A DNA stretch of 64,000 nucleotides from contig NZ_JACCCC010000001.1 in NCBI RefSeq assembly GCF_013408795.1, forward strand, positions 682,001 to 746,000, given 5' to 3'. Position 1 is the stretch's first letter; the number at the start of each line of letters is the position of its first letter. Positions 55,541 through 64,000 of the stretch are shown here, in pieces. The notes beneath the pieces were generated by a model. It was not told where the DNA came from. It searched no databases and saw only the letters and a program-made list of their open reading frames with translations. The stretch is from Spinactinospora alkalitolerans (GTDB lineage: Bacteria; Actinomycetota; Actinomycetes; Streptosporangiales; Streptosporangiaceae). The position numbers and the translations under genes are program-made.

Positions 55541-57082
55541 ATGTCCGATCACGCACTCTCCCGCCGAACCCTGCTGAGATCCGGGGCGATCGGCCTCGGC
55601 GCCGCGGCCCTGGCGGGCACCCGTGGCGCACCGGTGCTGGCGCAGGGCCGCAACCGGCCCGTCCTCACCCACGGCATCCAGCTCGGTGACCCGCGCACCG
55701 ACGGCGCCGTCGTGTGGACCCGGGCCGACCGCGCCGCCCGGATGATCGTCGAGGTGTCCGCGCGCCCCGACTTCGCGACGTCCCGGACGATCAGGGGACC
55801 GCAGCTCACCCCCGCCTCCGACGGCACGGGCAGGGTCCGGCTGACCGGCCTGCCGGCGGGCGGGGAGGTCCACCTGCGCGTGCACGCCGAGACGGGGCGC
55901 AACACCAGCGAGGTCGTCGAGGGGAGCTTCCGCACCCCCGGCGCCGACGACGACGGCACCGTCCGGTTCGTGTGGTCCGGTGACGTCGCCGGGCAGGGGT
56001 GGGGGATCAACCCCGACATCGGCGGCATGCCGATCTTCCGCGCCATGGCCGAGCGCGACCCCGACTTCTTCCTGCACAGCGGGGACTCCTGCTACGCCGA
56101 CGGCCCGCTGCAGGAGAGCGTCACGCTGCCCGACGGCCGGGTGTGGCGCAACGTGGTGACGGAGGAGAAATCCAAGGTCGCCGAGACGCTGGCGGAGTTC
56201 CGCGGGCAGTACGCCTACAACCTCGGCGACGAGGCGCTGCGGGCGTTCTCGGCCCGGGTGCCGCAGATCGTGCAGTGGGACGACCACGAGGTCACCAACA
56301 ACTGGTTCCCCGGGGAGATCCTGCCCGAAGGGCCCTACACCGAGCGCGACGTCGACGTGCTGGCCCGGCGCGCCCACCGGGCGTTCCACGAGTGGCAGCC
56401 GATCGTGCCCAGGGAGGCCGTCGACGGCAAGATCTACCGGAAGATCTCCTACGGCCCCGACCTGGACGTCTTCGTCATCGACATGCGCACCTACCGCGAC
56501 GCCAACTCCACCGGAACGGCGCCCTATGAGCGGATCCTCGGCGACGCGCAGGCGAACTGGCTGGTCGAGCAGGTCTCGGCGTCGAAGGCCACCTGGAAGG
56601 TCATCGCCTCCGACATGCCGATCGGCCTGATCGTGCCCGACGGCAGCGCCATCGAGGCGGTCGCCAACGGCCGTCCGGGCCGGGCCCTGGGCCGGGAGGC
56701 CGAGATCCAGCGGGTACTGCACCGCCTGCACCGGCGGGGCGTCGCCGATGTCGTGTGGCTGACCGCCGACGTGCACTACACGGCCGCGCACCACTACTCG
56801 CCGGAGCGCGCGAGCAGCCTGGACTTCTCCCCGTTCTGGGAGTTCGTGTCGGGTCCGCTGCACGCCGGAGCGTTCGGCCCCGGCGAACTCGACCCGACGT
56901 TCGGCCCGGAGGCGGTCTTCGTCAACGCGCCGCCAGCGGCCAACACCTCGCCGATGGACGGCTTCCAGCACTTCGGCGAAGTGGAGATCGACCGCAGGAG
57001 CAAGGAGTTCACCGTGAACCTGCGCGACATCGACGGCCGCTCGCTGTGGTCGAAGACCCTCCGTCCGGGTGGAGAGGGATAG
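55541..57082 (+). CDS. phoD: PhoD-type alkaline phosphatase, Tat-exported
   Basis: An extracellular phosphodiesterase/alkaline phosphatase (Ca/Fe-dependent PhoD family), 513 residues. A Tat signal is present: LSRRTLLRSGAIGLGAAAL. The N-terminal PhoD_N Ig-like domain reads LTHGIQLGDPRTDGAVVWTR. The catalytic part includes VRFVWSGDVAGQGWGINPDI, FLHSGDSCYADGPLQ, VPQIVQWDDHEVTNNWFPGE, KISYGPDLDVFVIDMRTYRD and VVWLTADVHYTAAHHYSPER, carrying the metal-binding Asp, Asn and His residues. It is followed by a repeat-rich intergenic region. A pho box was not identified upstream. Confidence 0.93.
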   Translation: MSDHALSRRTLLRSGAIGLGAAALAGTRGAPVLAQGRNRPVLTHGIQLGDPRTDGAVVWTRADRAARMIVEVSARPDFATSRTIRGPQLTPASDGTGRVRLTGLPAGGEVHLRVHAETGRNTSEVVEGSFRTPGADDDGTVRFVWSGDVAGQGWGINPDIGGMPIFRAMAERDPDFFLHSGDSCYADGPLQESVTLPDGRVWRNVVTEEKSKVAETLAEFRGQYAYNLGDEALRAFSARVPQIVQWDDHEVTNNWFPGEILPEGPYTERDVDVLARRAHRAFHEWQPIVPREAVDGKIYRKISYGPDLDVFVIDMRTYRDANSTGTAPYERILGDAQANWLVEQVSASKATWKVIASDMPIGLIVPDGSAIEAVANGRPGRALGREAEIQRVLHRLHRRGVADVVWLTADVHYTAAHHYSPERASSLDFSPFWEFVSGPLHAGAFGPGELDPTFGPEAVFVNAPPAANTSPMDGFQHFGEVEIDRRSKEFTVNLRDIDGRSLWSKTLRPGGEG

Positions 57083-57097
57083 GCGTTCTGTCGACTG

Positions 57098-57215
57098 TCC
57101 TCGGCCACTGGGGGTTGAAGCCTCAGCCGAAGGAGGGATCCGCGGTGGTTGGGCGGTCCTCTCGTGTGGCCGAAGGCCCCCACAGGGATCGCACCGGCGC
57201 CGCGCCGCCCACGCC
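57098..57215 (-). repeat. Family B repeat, copy 3 (reverse)
   Basis: Read on the minus strand it follows copy 1 (39563-39680) over about 100 bp, sharing GGCGCGGCGCCGGTGCGATC, GGGGGCCTTCGGCC and CACCGCGGATCCCTCCTT. Confidence 0.8.
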
Positions 57216-57375
57216 GCCACTGTGCGTGCCAGGCCGCAACCGGGGTTTCGGCGCGCGGTGAAGAAACGGGCCGCCGTGCCCGCTCGCCTCGGCCATCGAG
57301 AGTTTGAAACACCGGCCACAGGGATTTGAACCCCAACCCAAAGACTGAGCGCATGCCGCCTGCTCGGGCGCCGGG

Positions 57376-57532
57376 CCGAAACCGTGGTGCCGTCCCGCGT
57401 CCACGGCGTCGGCGTGCGCTTCGCGTGCGGGAGGGCGATTTCCGTCTTCGGGCCTTCGGCCACGCGAGAGAATCGCCCACCCGCGCGCCCTCCCTCCTGG
57501 GGCCGGGCTTGAAGACCCCCTGGGGTCGAGGG
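57376..57532 (+). repeat. Family B repeat, copy 4
   Basis: GCCGAAACCGTGGTGCCG, then GCGCTTCGCGTGCGGGAGGG, GGGCCTTCGGCCACGCGAGA and GAAGACCCCCTGGGGTCGAG, collinear with copy 2. Confidence 0.78.
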
Positions 57533-57625
57533 AGGTGGAGGGGGCTCACCCACGCGCAACTTCCTCCTGGGGCGGGTCTTATCAGCTTCCCTGGGGTGAG
57601 GTCCCGGGCCACCGTGGCTCCCGCC

Positions 57626-60600
57626 TCACTCCATCTCCCGCAGTGCGCGGCCGATGCGGCGCAGATCGCGCAGGCGCTGCTCGTACCGGGCGCCGACCGC
57701 GATCAGCAGGGCGCCGATGACGCCGACCGGGACCCAGTTCGGCAGCGAGACCACGAAGTCCCACAGCGGTGAACCCGACGTCCGGCCCGCTGACAACAGC
57801 AGCACCGCGCCGCCGAACAGCAGCGGGGCCTGCAACCGCCGCCACGCTCCCAGGAGGACCGCGACCAGCGCGGTCCCGCCCAGCAGCGCCACCCGCCACA
57901 GGCCGCCGTCGGCGAGGTAGGTCATCGCCAGGCCGGGCAGGAACAGCAGGGCCAGCCCGGCCCCGTAGGCGAGCCACGTGCCGGTCCCCGGTCGGCGGCG
58001 CCGCCACTCCCAGCCGGCGACCAGCGCCGCGAGCGCCGGGACCGCCGTGTACGGCTCGGGGTCGCTCACCCGCATCCAGCCGAGGAACACCCACAGCGCC
58101 GCCAGCAGCAGCACCGCGCCCGTCGCACCGAGCCACTTCCGTCCCGGCCGCGGCGCGCCGGCCAGCGCGATCACGCCCAGCGAGGCGAGAGCGGCGCTGG
58201 TCAGCTCCAGCCGCACGGATCCGGCCAGCGTCATGGCGACCGCGACCACGGCCAGCAGGCCGGCCGACGACTCCGCCGCGAGTAGGACGTGCCGGTCCAG
58301 CCGGGACAGCCCCAGCGTCGCCGCGACACCGGCGACCACCGCGATGGGCGCGAGCGCCGCCACCTCCGGCGGTTGCCCGAGCGCCAGCGGCAGCGACAGC
58401 GCGAACGCGCCGGTCGACAGGACCGCGACCGCCGCGGCGCCCGCGGCGAAACCGGCCGCGGCGCCCGAACCGGTGCGCGGCCCGGCGCCCTGCCCGGTGA
58501 CCCCCAGGGAGGTCGCGGCGATCACCGCGAGCAGTCCGAGCGTGACCAGGGTCGCCGGACGTTCGGCGAGTCCCCACGCCACCGCGAGCGACGCCGGCCA
58601 CAGCGCGGCCGCTCCGGCCCAGACGGCGACGCCGGGGCGGCGGCTGAGCGCGGCGACCCCGACCAGGCCGGTCGCCACCAGCAGCAGCCACCCCAGCGCG
58701 ACGCCGTAGGTCAACCGCATGGCGACCGCATAGGGCGCCAGCACCGGCGTGGCCAGCAGAATCGCGGCGTGCGGCAGCCACCGCGCCGCCCGCGCGCGCA
58801 CCGTGAGCAGGACCGCGAGGGCTACGGCGCCGACCACCGGCAGCAGCAGCGGGTCGGGCTCGACGCCGCCGTACGGCGACAGCGCCTCGGCCGCGGGAGC
58901 GAGCAGCTCCAGCGGGCCCGTTCCGGTCCAGGCCGCTCCCGCCCAGGTGTAGGGCGCGAACAGGACCGCGCCGAGCCGGCCGGCGACCGACGCCGCGGCG
59001 CCCAGCAGCGCCAGCGCTCCGGCGCCGGTGAGCGCCCATCCCAGGACGCCGGGCAGCACCGCGGCCATGGCGAGCAGGAGCAGCGCCGCCGCGGCCGCGA
59101 CCAGCCCGAGCGAGTCGGGTGTCGAGATGCCGACCAGTGAGCTGGCGAGCACCAGGACGAGGGCCGCGCCGACCAGCCCGCCGCGCTGCTCAGGGCGGTC
59201 CTCCAGCGGACTCCACCGGGTCGCGGCGCCGCCGGGTCCCAGCGCCGCGACCCCTAGGAGGGCGGCCACCGCCAGCCCGGTGAACGGGTGCCAGCGTGGA
59301 TCGACGGCCACCCCCGCGTGCGGTAGGGCGGCGTAACCGGTCAGCACCGTGCTCCCCGCGCCCAGCCCGGCCAGGAAGGCCAGCCCGCGTGAGACGCCCG
59401 GCGCGCTGCGCCGCAGCCCCGGTGGCACGGTCACGGCCGTGGCGCCGATGACCGCGCTGAGCGCTCCCAGCACGATGACCGTGCGCAGCGGTGTGCTCAG
59501 CGACCAGCCGACGCCCATCAGCGCGACGGCCGTGCCGCTCCAGGCGAGGACGTGCGCGTTGCGGCCGCCGGTGTGGAGCGCGCGGACGAACAGGATGCCG
59601 GCGGCCACGACGACGATCCCGAGTCCGAGGTCGTAGGAGACGGGCAGATGGGTGACGGCCGGCGGGGCCAGTGCCGCACCCGCGACGGTCCCCGCGGTCG
59701 CGGCGGCGCCCCTGCCCCACCGCATCCCGGCGCACAGGGCGAGGGCGGTCAGCGCCACGCCGCACGCGGGCAGCAGCAGCGGCAGATCGGCCGCGCCGCC
59801 CAGGGCCGGTGGGGACGGCTGCGGCGCCGCAGCGGGGTCCCATGCCCGGGGGACGACGCTCAGCGGTCCGAGCAGGGCCGCACCGATGCGGTCCGCCACG
59901 ACCGCCAACGCGGCGGCCCCGAGCACGGCGGCCAGCGCGGTGAGCGCCCGGCGCAGCCGGGCGGCCCGCTGCACCCGCGCCCCCTCGGCCACGGCCTGTG
60001 CGACCGTCCAGGGTCTCCGGTGCCCCGCCGGTCCGACCAGCCGCGGCAGCGGTCCGCCCGCGCCCGCCGGATCCTGGGCCCCGGGGACCCAGATCCCTCC
60101 GGAGGCCGCCGGGCCGGGGACGGTCCGCGGGTGGGTGGCGGCGACGAGGACGAGCAGGGCGGTGACCGCGACGGCGAGGACGACCAGATCGCGGCCCCCG
60201 TTGATGGCGAGCCCGACCGCCAGCGCCATGGGCGCCACCGCGGACAGGTCCAGGGCCGCCACCTGCGCGGGGCGCAGTCGCGCGCGGGCGAGTCCGGTCG
60301 CGGCGCCGACCGCGGCCGTGGCCGCGGCGAGCAGGGCCGGAGCCGTCGCGATCGGCGGGGCCGAGGCCGCGGTGAAGACGGCGACGGTCACCCCGGTCAG
60401 GCAGAGCACCGCCGCGGCCGCCGCGGCCGGGCCGACCACCCGATCGGCGGCGGCAGCGGCGGCGAGGCCCGCGGCGACCGCGAGCACCGCGAGCACGGAG
60501 ACGGTGGCCGCGGGGCCGGTCAGCGCGGCCGATGCGGCGAACACCGCCACCGATCCGGCCGTCGCGAGCGCGGTGACCGGGGTCGCTTCGTCGATATCCC

Positions 60601-63600
60601 CATCCCCGCCATTCCCGTCGCGCCGCAGCCCGCCGCGGCCGGTCGCCACCGCGACAGCGAGCGCGGCCACCGCGACGGTGGTCAGGGCCGCGGTCATCGC
60701 GGCCGGGGGCAGCCACACCGAACCGATGAGCGCGGCGACCACCGCCGTCGGCAGCGCGGCCGCGCGCCCGGGGATCCGGCCCCGTCCCGCGAACCCGACG
60801 GCGACCGCCACCGCCAGGACCAGCGCGGCCAACGTCGACTCCAGGCCCGGTTCCCCCGGGATCCAGGTGGGGAGGGGGCCTCGCCACGGCTGCTGCAGCG
60901 TGCGCAGGTGGCCGACCGTGGCGTGCGCCAGCAGCGGCAGGACGCCGAGGCATGCCCCGGCGGCCGTCAGCCAGGCGGCGGCGTTCACACAGGTGCGGAA
61001 CGCGCCCGGCAGCGAGCGGACGTGCGTCGCGGCGGTCATGGCCACCAGCGTGGCGACGGCGGCGAGCAGCGTCGCCAGACCGGAGCCCGCGACCAGCGCC
61101 GCGGCGAGTGAGGCCGACAGCGGCACCGCAGCGGCGGCGTCGAGCGCGATGACCTGCGCTGCGCGCAGCCGCGCCCGGTCCAGTACGGTGGCGGCCCCCA
61201 CCGCCGCCGCGGCGACGGCCAGCAGCCCGATGGCCCACATGACGGCCGGTGCGTCGGCGAGCCGCAGCAGCGCGGCCGCCTCGCCCGTGACCAGCAGGAC
61301 CGCGCCCGCCGCCGTCGAGGCCTGGACGGCGACGCCCGAGCGGGCCGCGCCCGCGGCAGCGGCGGCCGCGATCAGCGCCGCGCCGGTCACCAGCGTGGCG
61401 GTGGGACCGCTCAGGCTCGCGCAGATCGCCAGGAGCGACATCGCGCCGGCCAGCGCCAGAGCCAGGACGCCGCCCGGCTCGCGGCGAGCGGGCCGGGACC
61501 CGGCTGTGACGGCGACCGCCAGCAGGGCGACGGCGGCCGTGCCGAGCAGCGCGTTCGCCGCCGCGGGCAGCCAGGCCGCGGTGATGAGGACGCCCGCGGC
61601 CGCGGCGGGGAGCACGGCGAAAGGCGGCAGCCGGCGGGCCGAAAGGGCGCTCCACCCGATGACGGTCAGCAGCGCGATCGCGGCGGCGACCGTCAGCGCG
61701 GGGTCGGGCTGGCCGGGGATCAGCGGTTCCAGCGGCGGCCGCCACGGGGTGGCCGCCCGCCGCACGTGGTCGAGGACGGCGTGCGCGAGCAGCGGCGAGG
61801 CCAGCAGCCCGGCCACGGCCAGGACGGCCCCTGCCGCCGCCTGCGCGCCCCAGCGGGCGTTCGGCGTCAGCGAACGGACGTGCGTTCCGGCGACCACGGC
61901 GGGCGGCGCGGCGAGGGCGACCGCGATCGCCGTCAGGCCGAATCCGCCGGTCGTCACCATCGGTGCGGCCACCGCGAGCACCGTCGGCAGCACCGCGGCG
62001 GCGTCGACCGCCCGCACCTGGTCGGGGCGGCGGCCGGAGCGGTCCAGCGCGGTGGCGGCCCCGACCGCGATCAGCGCGACCCCGATCAGCGCCGGTACGA
62101 GCGCGGTGCCGGGCGCGTCCAGCGCGAGGCCCGCTGCCGCGACGAGTCCGGTCGCCGACCCGGCCGCGGCCGCGGAGTAGGCCGCCCTGACGACCGGTGC
62201 CGACCGGGGCAGCGCGGCCAGCAGCGCGGCCGAGGCCAGCGCAGTCAGCGCCGCCACGGTCGCGGCCGGGGTGACCAGGGAGGCGGAGGCGGCCAGCAGG
62301 CCGACCGGGAGGCTCAGCAGCAGCGCCGTTGTCGTGAGCGGACCGGGGGAGGCCGCCGTTGCGGCCGGTGCCGCGGCGGAGGAGCGTGCCGGAGCCGTGA
62401 CGGTCCGCCGCAGCGGCATCGGGGCTCGGCGGCCGGCGGGTGCGCCCCCGTTGGCTCCCACCGGTTCCGCCGGCCCGGCCGCGGCCCGCCCCTCGAACAG
62501 GACCGCGATCGCCATGAGGGCGATCGCCGCGGCGATCAGCACGGCCACCGAGGCCGGGTGCGCCGGCTGCCCCGCGGCGAGCACCACGGTCACCGCGGCC
62601 GAGACGAGGGCGACCGGGCCCGTCCAGGTCCGTCGCAGGGTGAAGGCCACCACGGTCCAGCCCAGCCCCGTCACCGCGACCGTGAGCAGCAGGCCGATGG
62701 GCCACGGCGCGAGCAGGACCGCCGCCTCCGGGTGGCCCTGCCAGGGGCGGGACAGCGGGCGCAACTGGTCCGCGATCGACAGCAGCGCGGGAGCGCCGCA
62801 CAGGCCGGACAGCGCCAGCGCGGCCATGACCGCCGCGCGCGGGCCCGCGCGATGGGCCGCGGGCAGCCGGGGCACCGCCGGGGCGACGGCGGCCGCCGAG
62901 ACCGCCAGCGCGAGCGCCGCCCACACCTGCGGTGCCACCAGACCGCCGACCAGCACGGGCGGGACGGCGATCCAGGCGAACGCGGCTGCGCCGCCGGACA
63001 CGGCCCGGGCCCCGGCGGTTCCGCGGGCGCGCGCGTCCAGCGCGGCGGCGGTTCCGGCCAGGACCAGCGTGGCCCAGTACTGGGTGTTCGCAACGGGTGC
63101 GGTGGACGTCACCATGGCGAGCACCGGGAGCAGCAGCGCCCCCGCCGTCGCGGCCGTCCAGGTGATGACGGCCAGGGCGCGTGCGAGGGGCCCCGTCCAC
63201 GCGGAGTCCAGGACGGGGCGCAGGACGACGTTGCCGAGCGCGGTCACCGCCAGCGCCGCGGTGATCCCGGAGTCGACGGCGGGCAGCGCCAGGGCGATGA
63301 GCAGCGGAACCGGCTGCGCCAGCAGCAGCGCGGCGATGCGCGGGCCGCGCAGCGGGACGAGGAGGGGGGAGCAGGCCAGCAGGCCCGCGATGACCGCTGC
63401 CGCCCCGGCCGCGTAGCCGAACGGGTTCACGCCCGGTCCGACGACGGCCCACAGCGCCGCGGCGTCCAGGCACAGCAGGACCACGGCCAGTGCGCCGAAC
63501 GTCTCGGCCGTCGCTCCCATGCCGCGCCCGTGCAGCGGCTTCGCGGTGTAGCCGACGAGGGCGGTCACACCGGCGAGGATCGCGGACTTGGCGCCGATGC

Positions 63601-64000
63601 CCAGTTCGCTCCAGGTCACCACGGTGAAGACGACGGCCGCGATCGCGATGAGCAGCCCTCCGAGCCCCAGCAGGATGTTCTGCACCGAGCGCGCCGAGAT
63701 CTCCTTGCGCGGTCGGAGGCGGGGCCGGCGGGGAGCGGTCGGGGCCGATCGCGGCGCGGCCGGGTGGTTCGGCGCGGCCGGTTCGAGGGCGTGTCCGCCG
63801 CCGCGGTGGACGGCCGGGTGCGGCGGCAGCGGTGCGGCCGCCGCCCGAACGGCCTCGGCGGGAGTCGGCTCGGGGATCGGGAGGTCCTCGGCGGCCGTGG
63901 CGCCCTCGGGAGCAGGGGCGGGAGCAGCCGGAACCGGTGCGGCCGGGGACGGCTGCGGCGGCGGGGCCGGCGGTCCGATCGCGGCCTTCAGCCGCTCGGC
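57626..64000 (-). CDS. Giant polytopic membrane protein (SCO7613-like), N-terminus outside window
   Basis: At least 2,124 codons, open to the right window edge. The visible N-terminal ~105 residues are Pro/Ala-rich and cytoplasmic, ending RKEISARSVQNILLGLGGLL, where a very long run of hydrophobic segments begins (dozens of predicted helices). The composition is extreme in Ala, Leu and Val. I associate the SARSVQNILLGLGG...FTVVTW entry with SCO7613-type large membrane proteins of actinobacteria. A module of ~290 residues recurs: VGAAT.LDR...R..QV.ALDAAA, THVRSL, then PWR.PLP.WIPG.P. It ends LRDLRRIGRALREME. No catalytic motif is seen; the function is unknown, perhaps an envelope scaffold or transporter. 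Convergent with phoD. Confidence 0.85.
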   Translation of the reverse strand, partial: AERLKAAIGPPAPPPQPSPAAPVPAAPAPAPEGATAAEDLPIPEPTPAEAVRAAAAPLPPHPAVHRGGGHALEPAAPNHPAAPRSAPTAPRRPRLRPRKEISARSVQNILLGLGGLLIAIAAVVFTVVTWSELGIGAKSAILAGVTALVGYTAKPLHGRGMGATAETFGALAVVLLCLDAAALWAVVGPGVNPFGYAAGAAAVIAGLLACSPLLVPLRGPRIAALLLAQPVPLLIALALPAVDSGITAALAVTALGNVVLRPVLDSAWTGPLARALAVITWTAATAGALLLPVLAMVTSTAPVANTQYWATLVLAGTAAALDARARGTAGARAVSGGAAAFAWIAVPPVLVGGLVAPQVWAALALAVSAAAVAPAVPRLPAAHRAGPRAAVMAALALSGLCGAPALLSIADQLRPLSRPWQGHPEAAVLLAPWPIGLLLTVAVTGLGWTVVAFTLRRTWTGPVALVSAAVTVVLAAGQPAHPASVAVLIAAAIALMAIAVLFEGRAAAGPAEPVGANGGAPAGRRAPMPLRRTVTAPARSSAAAPAATAASPGPLTTTALLLSLPVGLLAASASLVTPAATVAALTALASAALLAALPRSAPVVRAAYSAAAAGSATGLVAAAGLALDAPGTALVPALIGVALIAVGAATALDRSGRRPDQVRAVDAAAVLPTVLAVAAPMVTTGGFGLTAIAVALAAPPAVVAGTHVRSLTPNARWGAQAAAGAVLAVAGLLASPLLAHAVLDHVRRAATPWRPPLEPLIPGQPDPALTVAAAIALLTVIGWSALSARRLPPFAVLPAAAAGVLITAAWLPAAANALLGTAAVALLAVAVTAGSRPARREPGGVLALALAGAMSLLAICASLSGPTATLVTGAALIAAAAAAGAARSGVAVQASTAAGAVLLVTGEAAALLRLADAPAVMWAIGLLAVAAAAVGAATVLDRARLRAAQVIALDAAAAVPLSASLAAALVAGSGLATLLAAVATLVAMTAATHVRSLPGAFRTCVNAAAWLTAAGACLGVLPLLAHATVGHLRTLQQPWRGPLPTWIPGEPGLESTLAALVLAVAVAVGFAGRGRIPGRAAALPTAVVAALIGSVWLPPAAMTAALTTVAVAALAVAVATGRGGLRRDGNGGDGDIDEATPVTALATAGSVAVFAASAALTGPAATVSVLAVLAVAAGLAAAAAADRVVGPAAAAAAVLCLTGVTVAVFTAASAPPIATAPALLAAATAAVGAATGLARARLRPAQVAALDLSAVAPMALAVGLAINGGRDLVVLAVAVTALLVLVAATHPRTVPGPAASGGIWVPGAQDPAGAGGPLPRLVGPAGHRRPWTVAQAVAEGARVQRAARLRRALTALAAVLGAAALAVVADRIGAALLGPLSVVPRAWDPAAAPQPSPPALGGAADLPLLLPACGVALTALALCAGMRWGRGAAATAGTVAGAALAPPAVTHLPVSYDLGLGIVVVAAGILFVRALHTGGRNAHVLAWSGTAVALMGVGWSLSTPLRTVIVLGALSAVIGATAVTVPPGLRRSAPGVSRGLAFLAGLGAGSTVLTGYAALPHAGVAVDPRWHPFTGLAVAALLGVAALGPGGAATRWSPLEDRPEQRGGLVGAALVLVLASSLVGISTPDSLGLVAAAAALLLLAMAAVLPGVLGWALTGAGALALLGAAASVAGRLGAVLFAPYTWAGAAWTGTGPLELLAPAAEALSPYGGVEPDPLLLPVVGAVALAVLLTVRARAARWLPHAAILLATPVLAPYAVAMRLTYGVALGWLLLVATGLVGVAALSRRPGVAVWAGAAALWPASLAVAWGLAERPATLVTLGLLAVIAATSLGVTGQGAGPRTGSGAAAGFAAGAAAVAVLSTGAFALSLPLALGQPPEVAALAPIAVVAGVAATLGLSRLDRHVLLAAESSAGLLAVVAVAMTLAGSVRLELTSAALASLGVIALAGAPRPGRKWLGATGAVLLLAALWVFLGWMRVSDPEPYTAVPALAALVAGWEWRRRRPGTGTWLAYGAGLALLFLPGLAMTYLADGGLWRVALLGGTALVAVLLGAWRRLQAPLLFGGAVLLLSAGRTSGSPLWDFVVSLPNWVPVGVIGALLIAVGARYEQRLRDLRRIGRALREME

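Larger units (their letters stand above)
57083..57625. other. Gene-free interval with two opposite family B repeats
   Basis: The 543 bp between phoD and the convergent giant membrane protein gene have no supported gene. A reverse copy (57098-57215) and a forward copy (57376-57532) of repeat family B face each other, and a partial third copy (CTTCCTCCTGGGGCGGGTCT at 57560-57579, then CCCTGGGGTGAGGTC) follows. Confidence 0.65.

Noticed and set aside
53675-57559. Minus-strand open frame of 1,294 codons
   Set aside because: Antisense to phoH2 and phoD, both of which carry complete catalytic motifs. Long antisense frames are expected at this GC content.
59190-63473. Minus-strand open frame of 1,427 codons inside the giant gene
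   Set aside because: A different frame of the giant membrane protein, Arg/Gly/Ala-rich without hydrophobic segments. The hydrophobic frame shows repeated modules and is the real one.

Overview
The window is 64 kb of very GC-rich DNA with GTG/TTG starts, actinobacterial marker genes (mycothiol S-conjugate amidase, DUF501, DUF4307, DUF397/DUF5753 pairs, FtsB with a long basic tail) and TANNNT boxes placed 6-7 nt before start codons. It is a chromosomal segment of an actinobacterium, most likely Nocardiopsaceae or a close relative (inference: the ATP-grasp peptide cluster is the same type as fuscimiditide of Thermobifida fusca). No rRNA, CRISPR array, transposase or integrase was seen.

The backbone follows the gene order known around Rv1020-Rv1095 of Mycobacterium tuberculosis: mfd (0-2 kb), mazG (4.7 kb), eno and ftsB/divIC (11.9-13.9 kb), DUF501 and ppx (18.8-20.4 kb), thiolase and an SGNH hydrolase (30.5-32.8 kb), cystathionine beta-synthase and cystathionine gamma-synthase (33.1-36.6 kb), greA, DUF4307, mca, a small membrane protein and a DUF255 thioredoxin-fold protein (45.6-50.0 kb), a short cis-prenyltransferase (52.8 kb) and phoH2 (53.8 kb). 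Accessory blocks sit between these anchors.

Accessory regions: (i) 5.9-8.2 kb, a polymorphic toxin with a Flp-pilin-like N-terminus, a Hint domain and a papain-like C-terminal domain, followed by an AT-richer putative immunity gene; (ii) 14.0-18.7 kb, inserted between ftsB and DUF501, an XRE/DUF5753-DUF397 pair divergent from an anti-sigma-like ATPase, then a three-gene graspetide cluster (precursor peptide, ATP-grasp ligase, PIMT-like methyltransferase); (iii) 20.8 kb, a type II NADH dehydrogenase behind two Rex-like operators; (iv) 22.6-27.3 kb, the proline-catabolic genes with a divergent PucR regulator and a perfect 16-bp palindrome; (v) 37.8-39.4 kb, a GntR/UTRA regulator followed by a UTRA protein lacking a DNA-binding domain; (vi) 39.7-43.3 kb, a MoxR-like AAA ATPase with a VWA protein; (vii) 50.3-52.6 kb, a membrane Ser/Thr kinase divergent from an ECF sigma factor; (viii) 57.6-64.0 kb, a giant multi-spanning membrane protein with an internally repeated module.

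Two dispersed intergenic repeat families recur: a ~55-bp element (six sites) and a ~120-160-bp element (at least four sites). They occupy most of the gene-free stretches. Sulfur genes recur across the window (APS kinase-like protein, TauE/SafE transporter, TauD-type dioxygenase, CBS, cystathionine gamma-synthase, mca).
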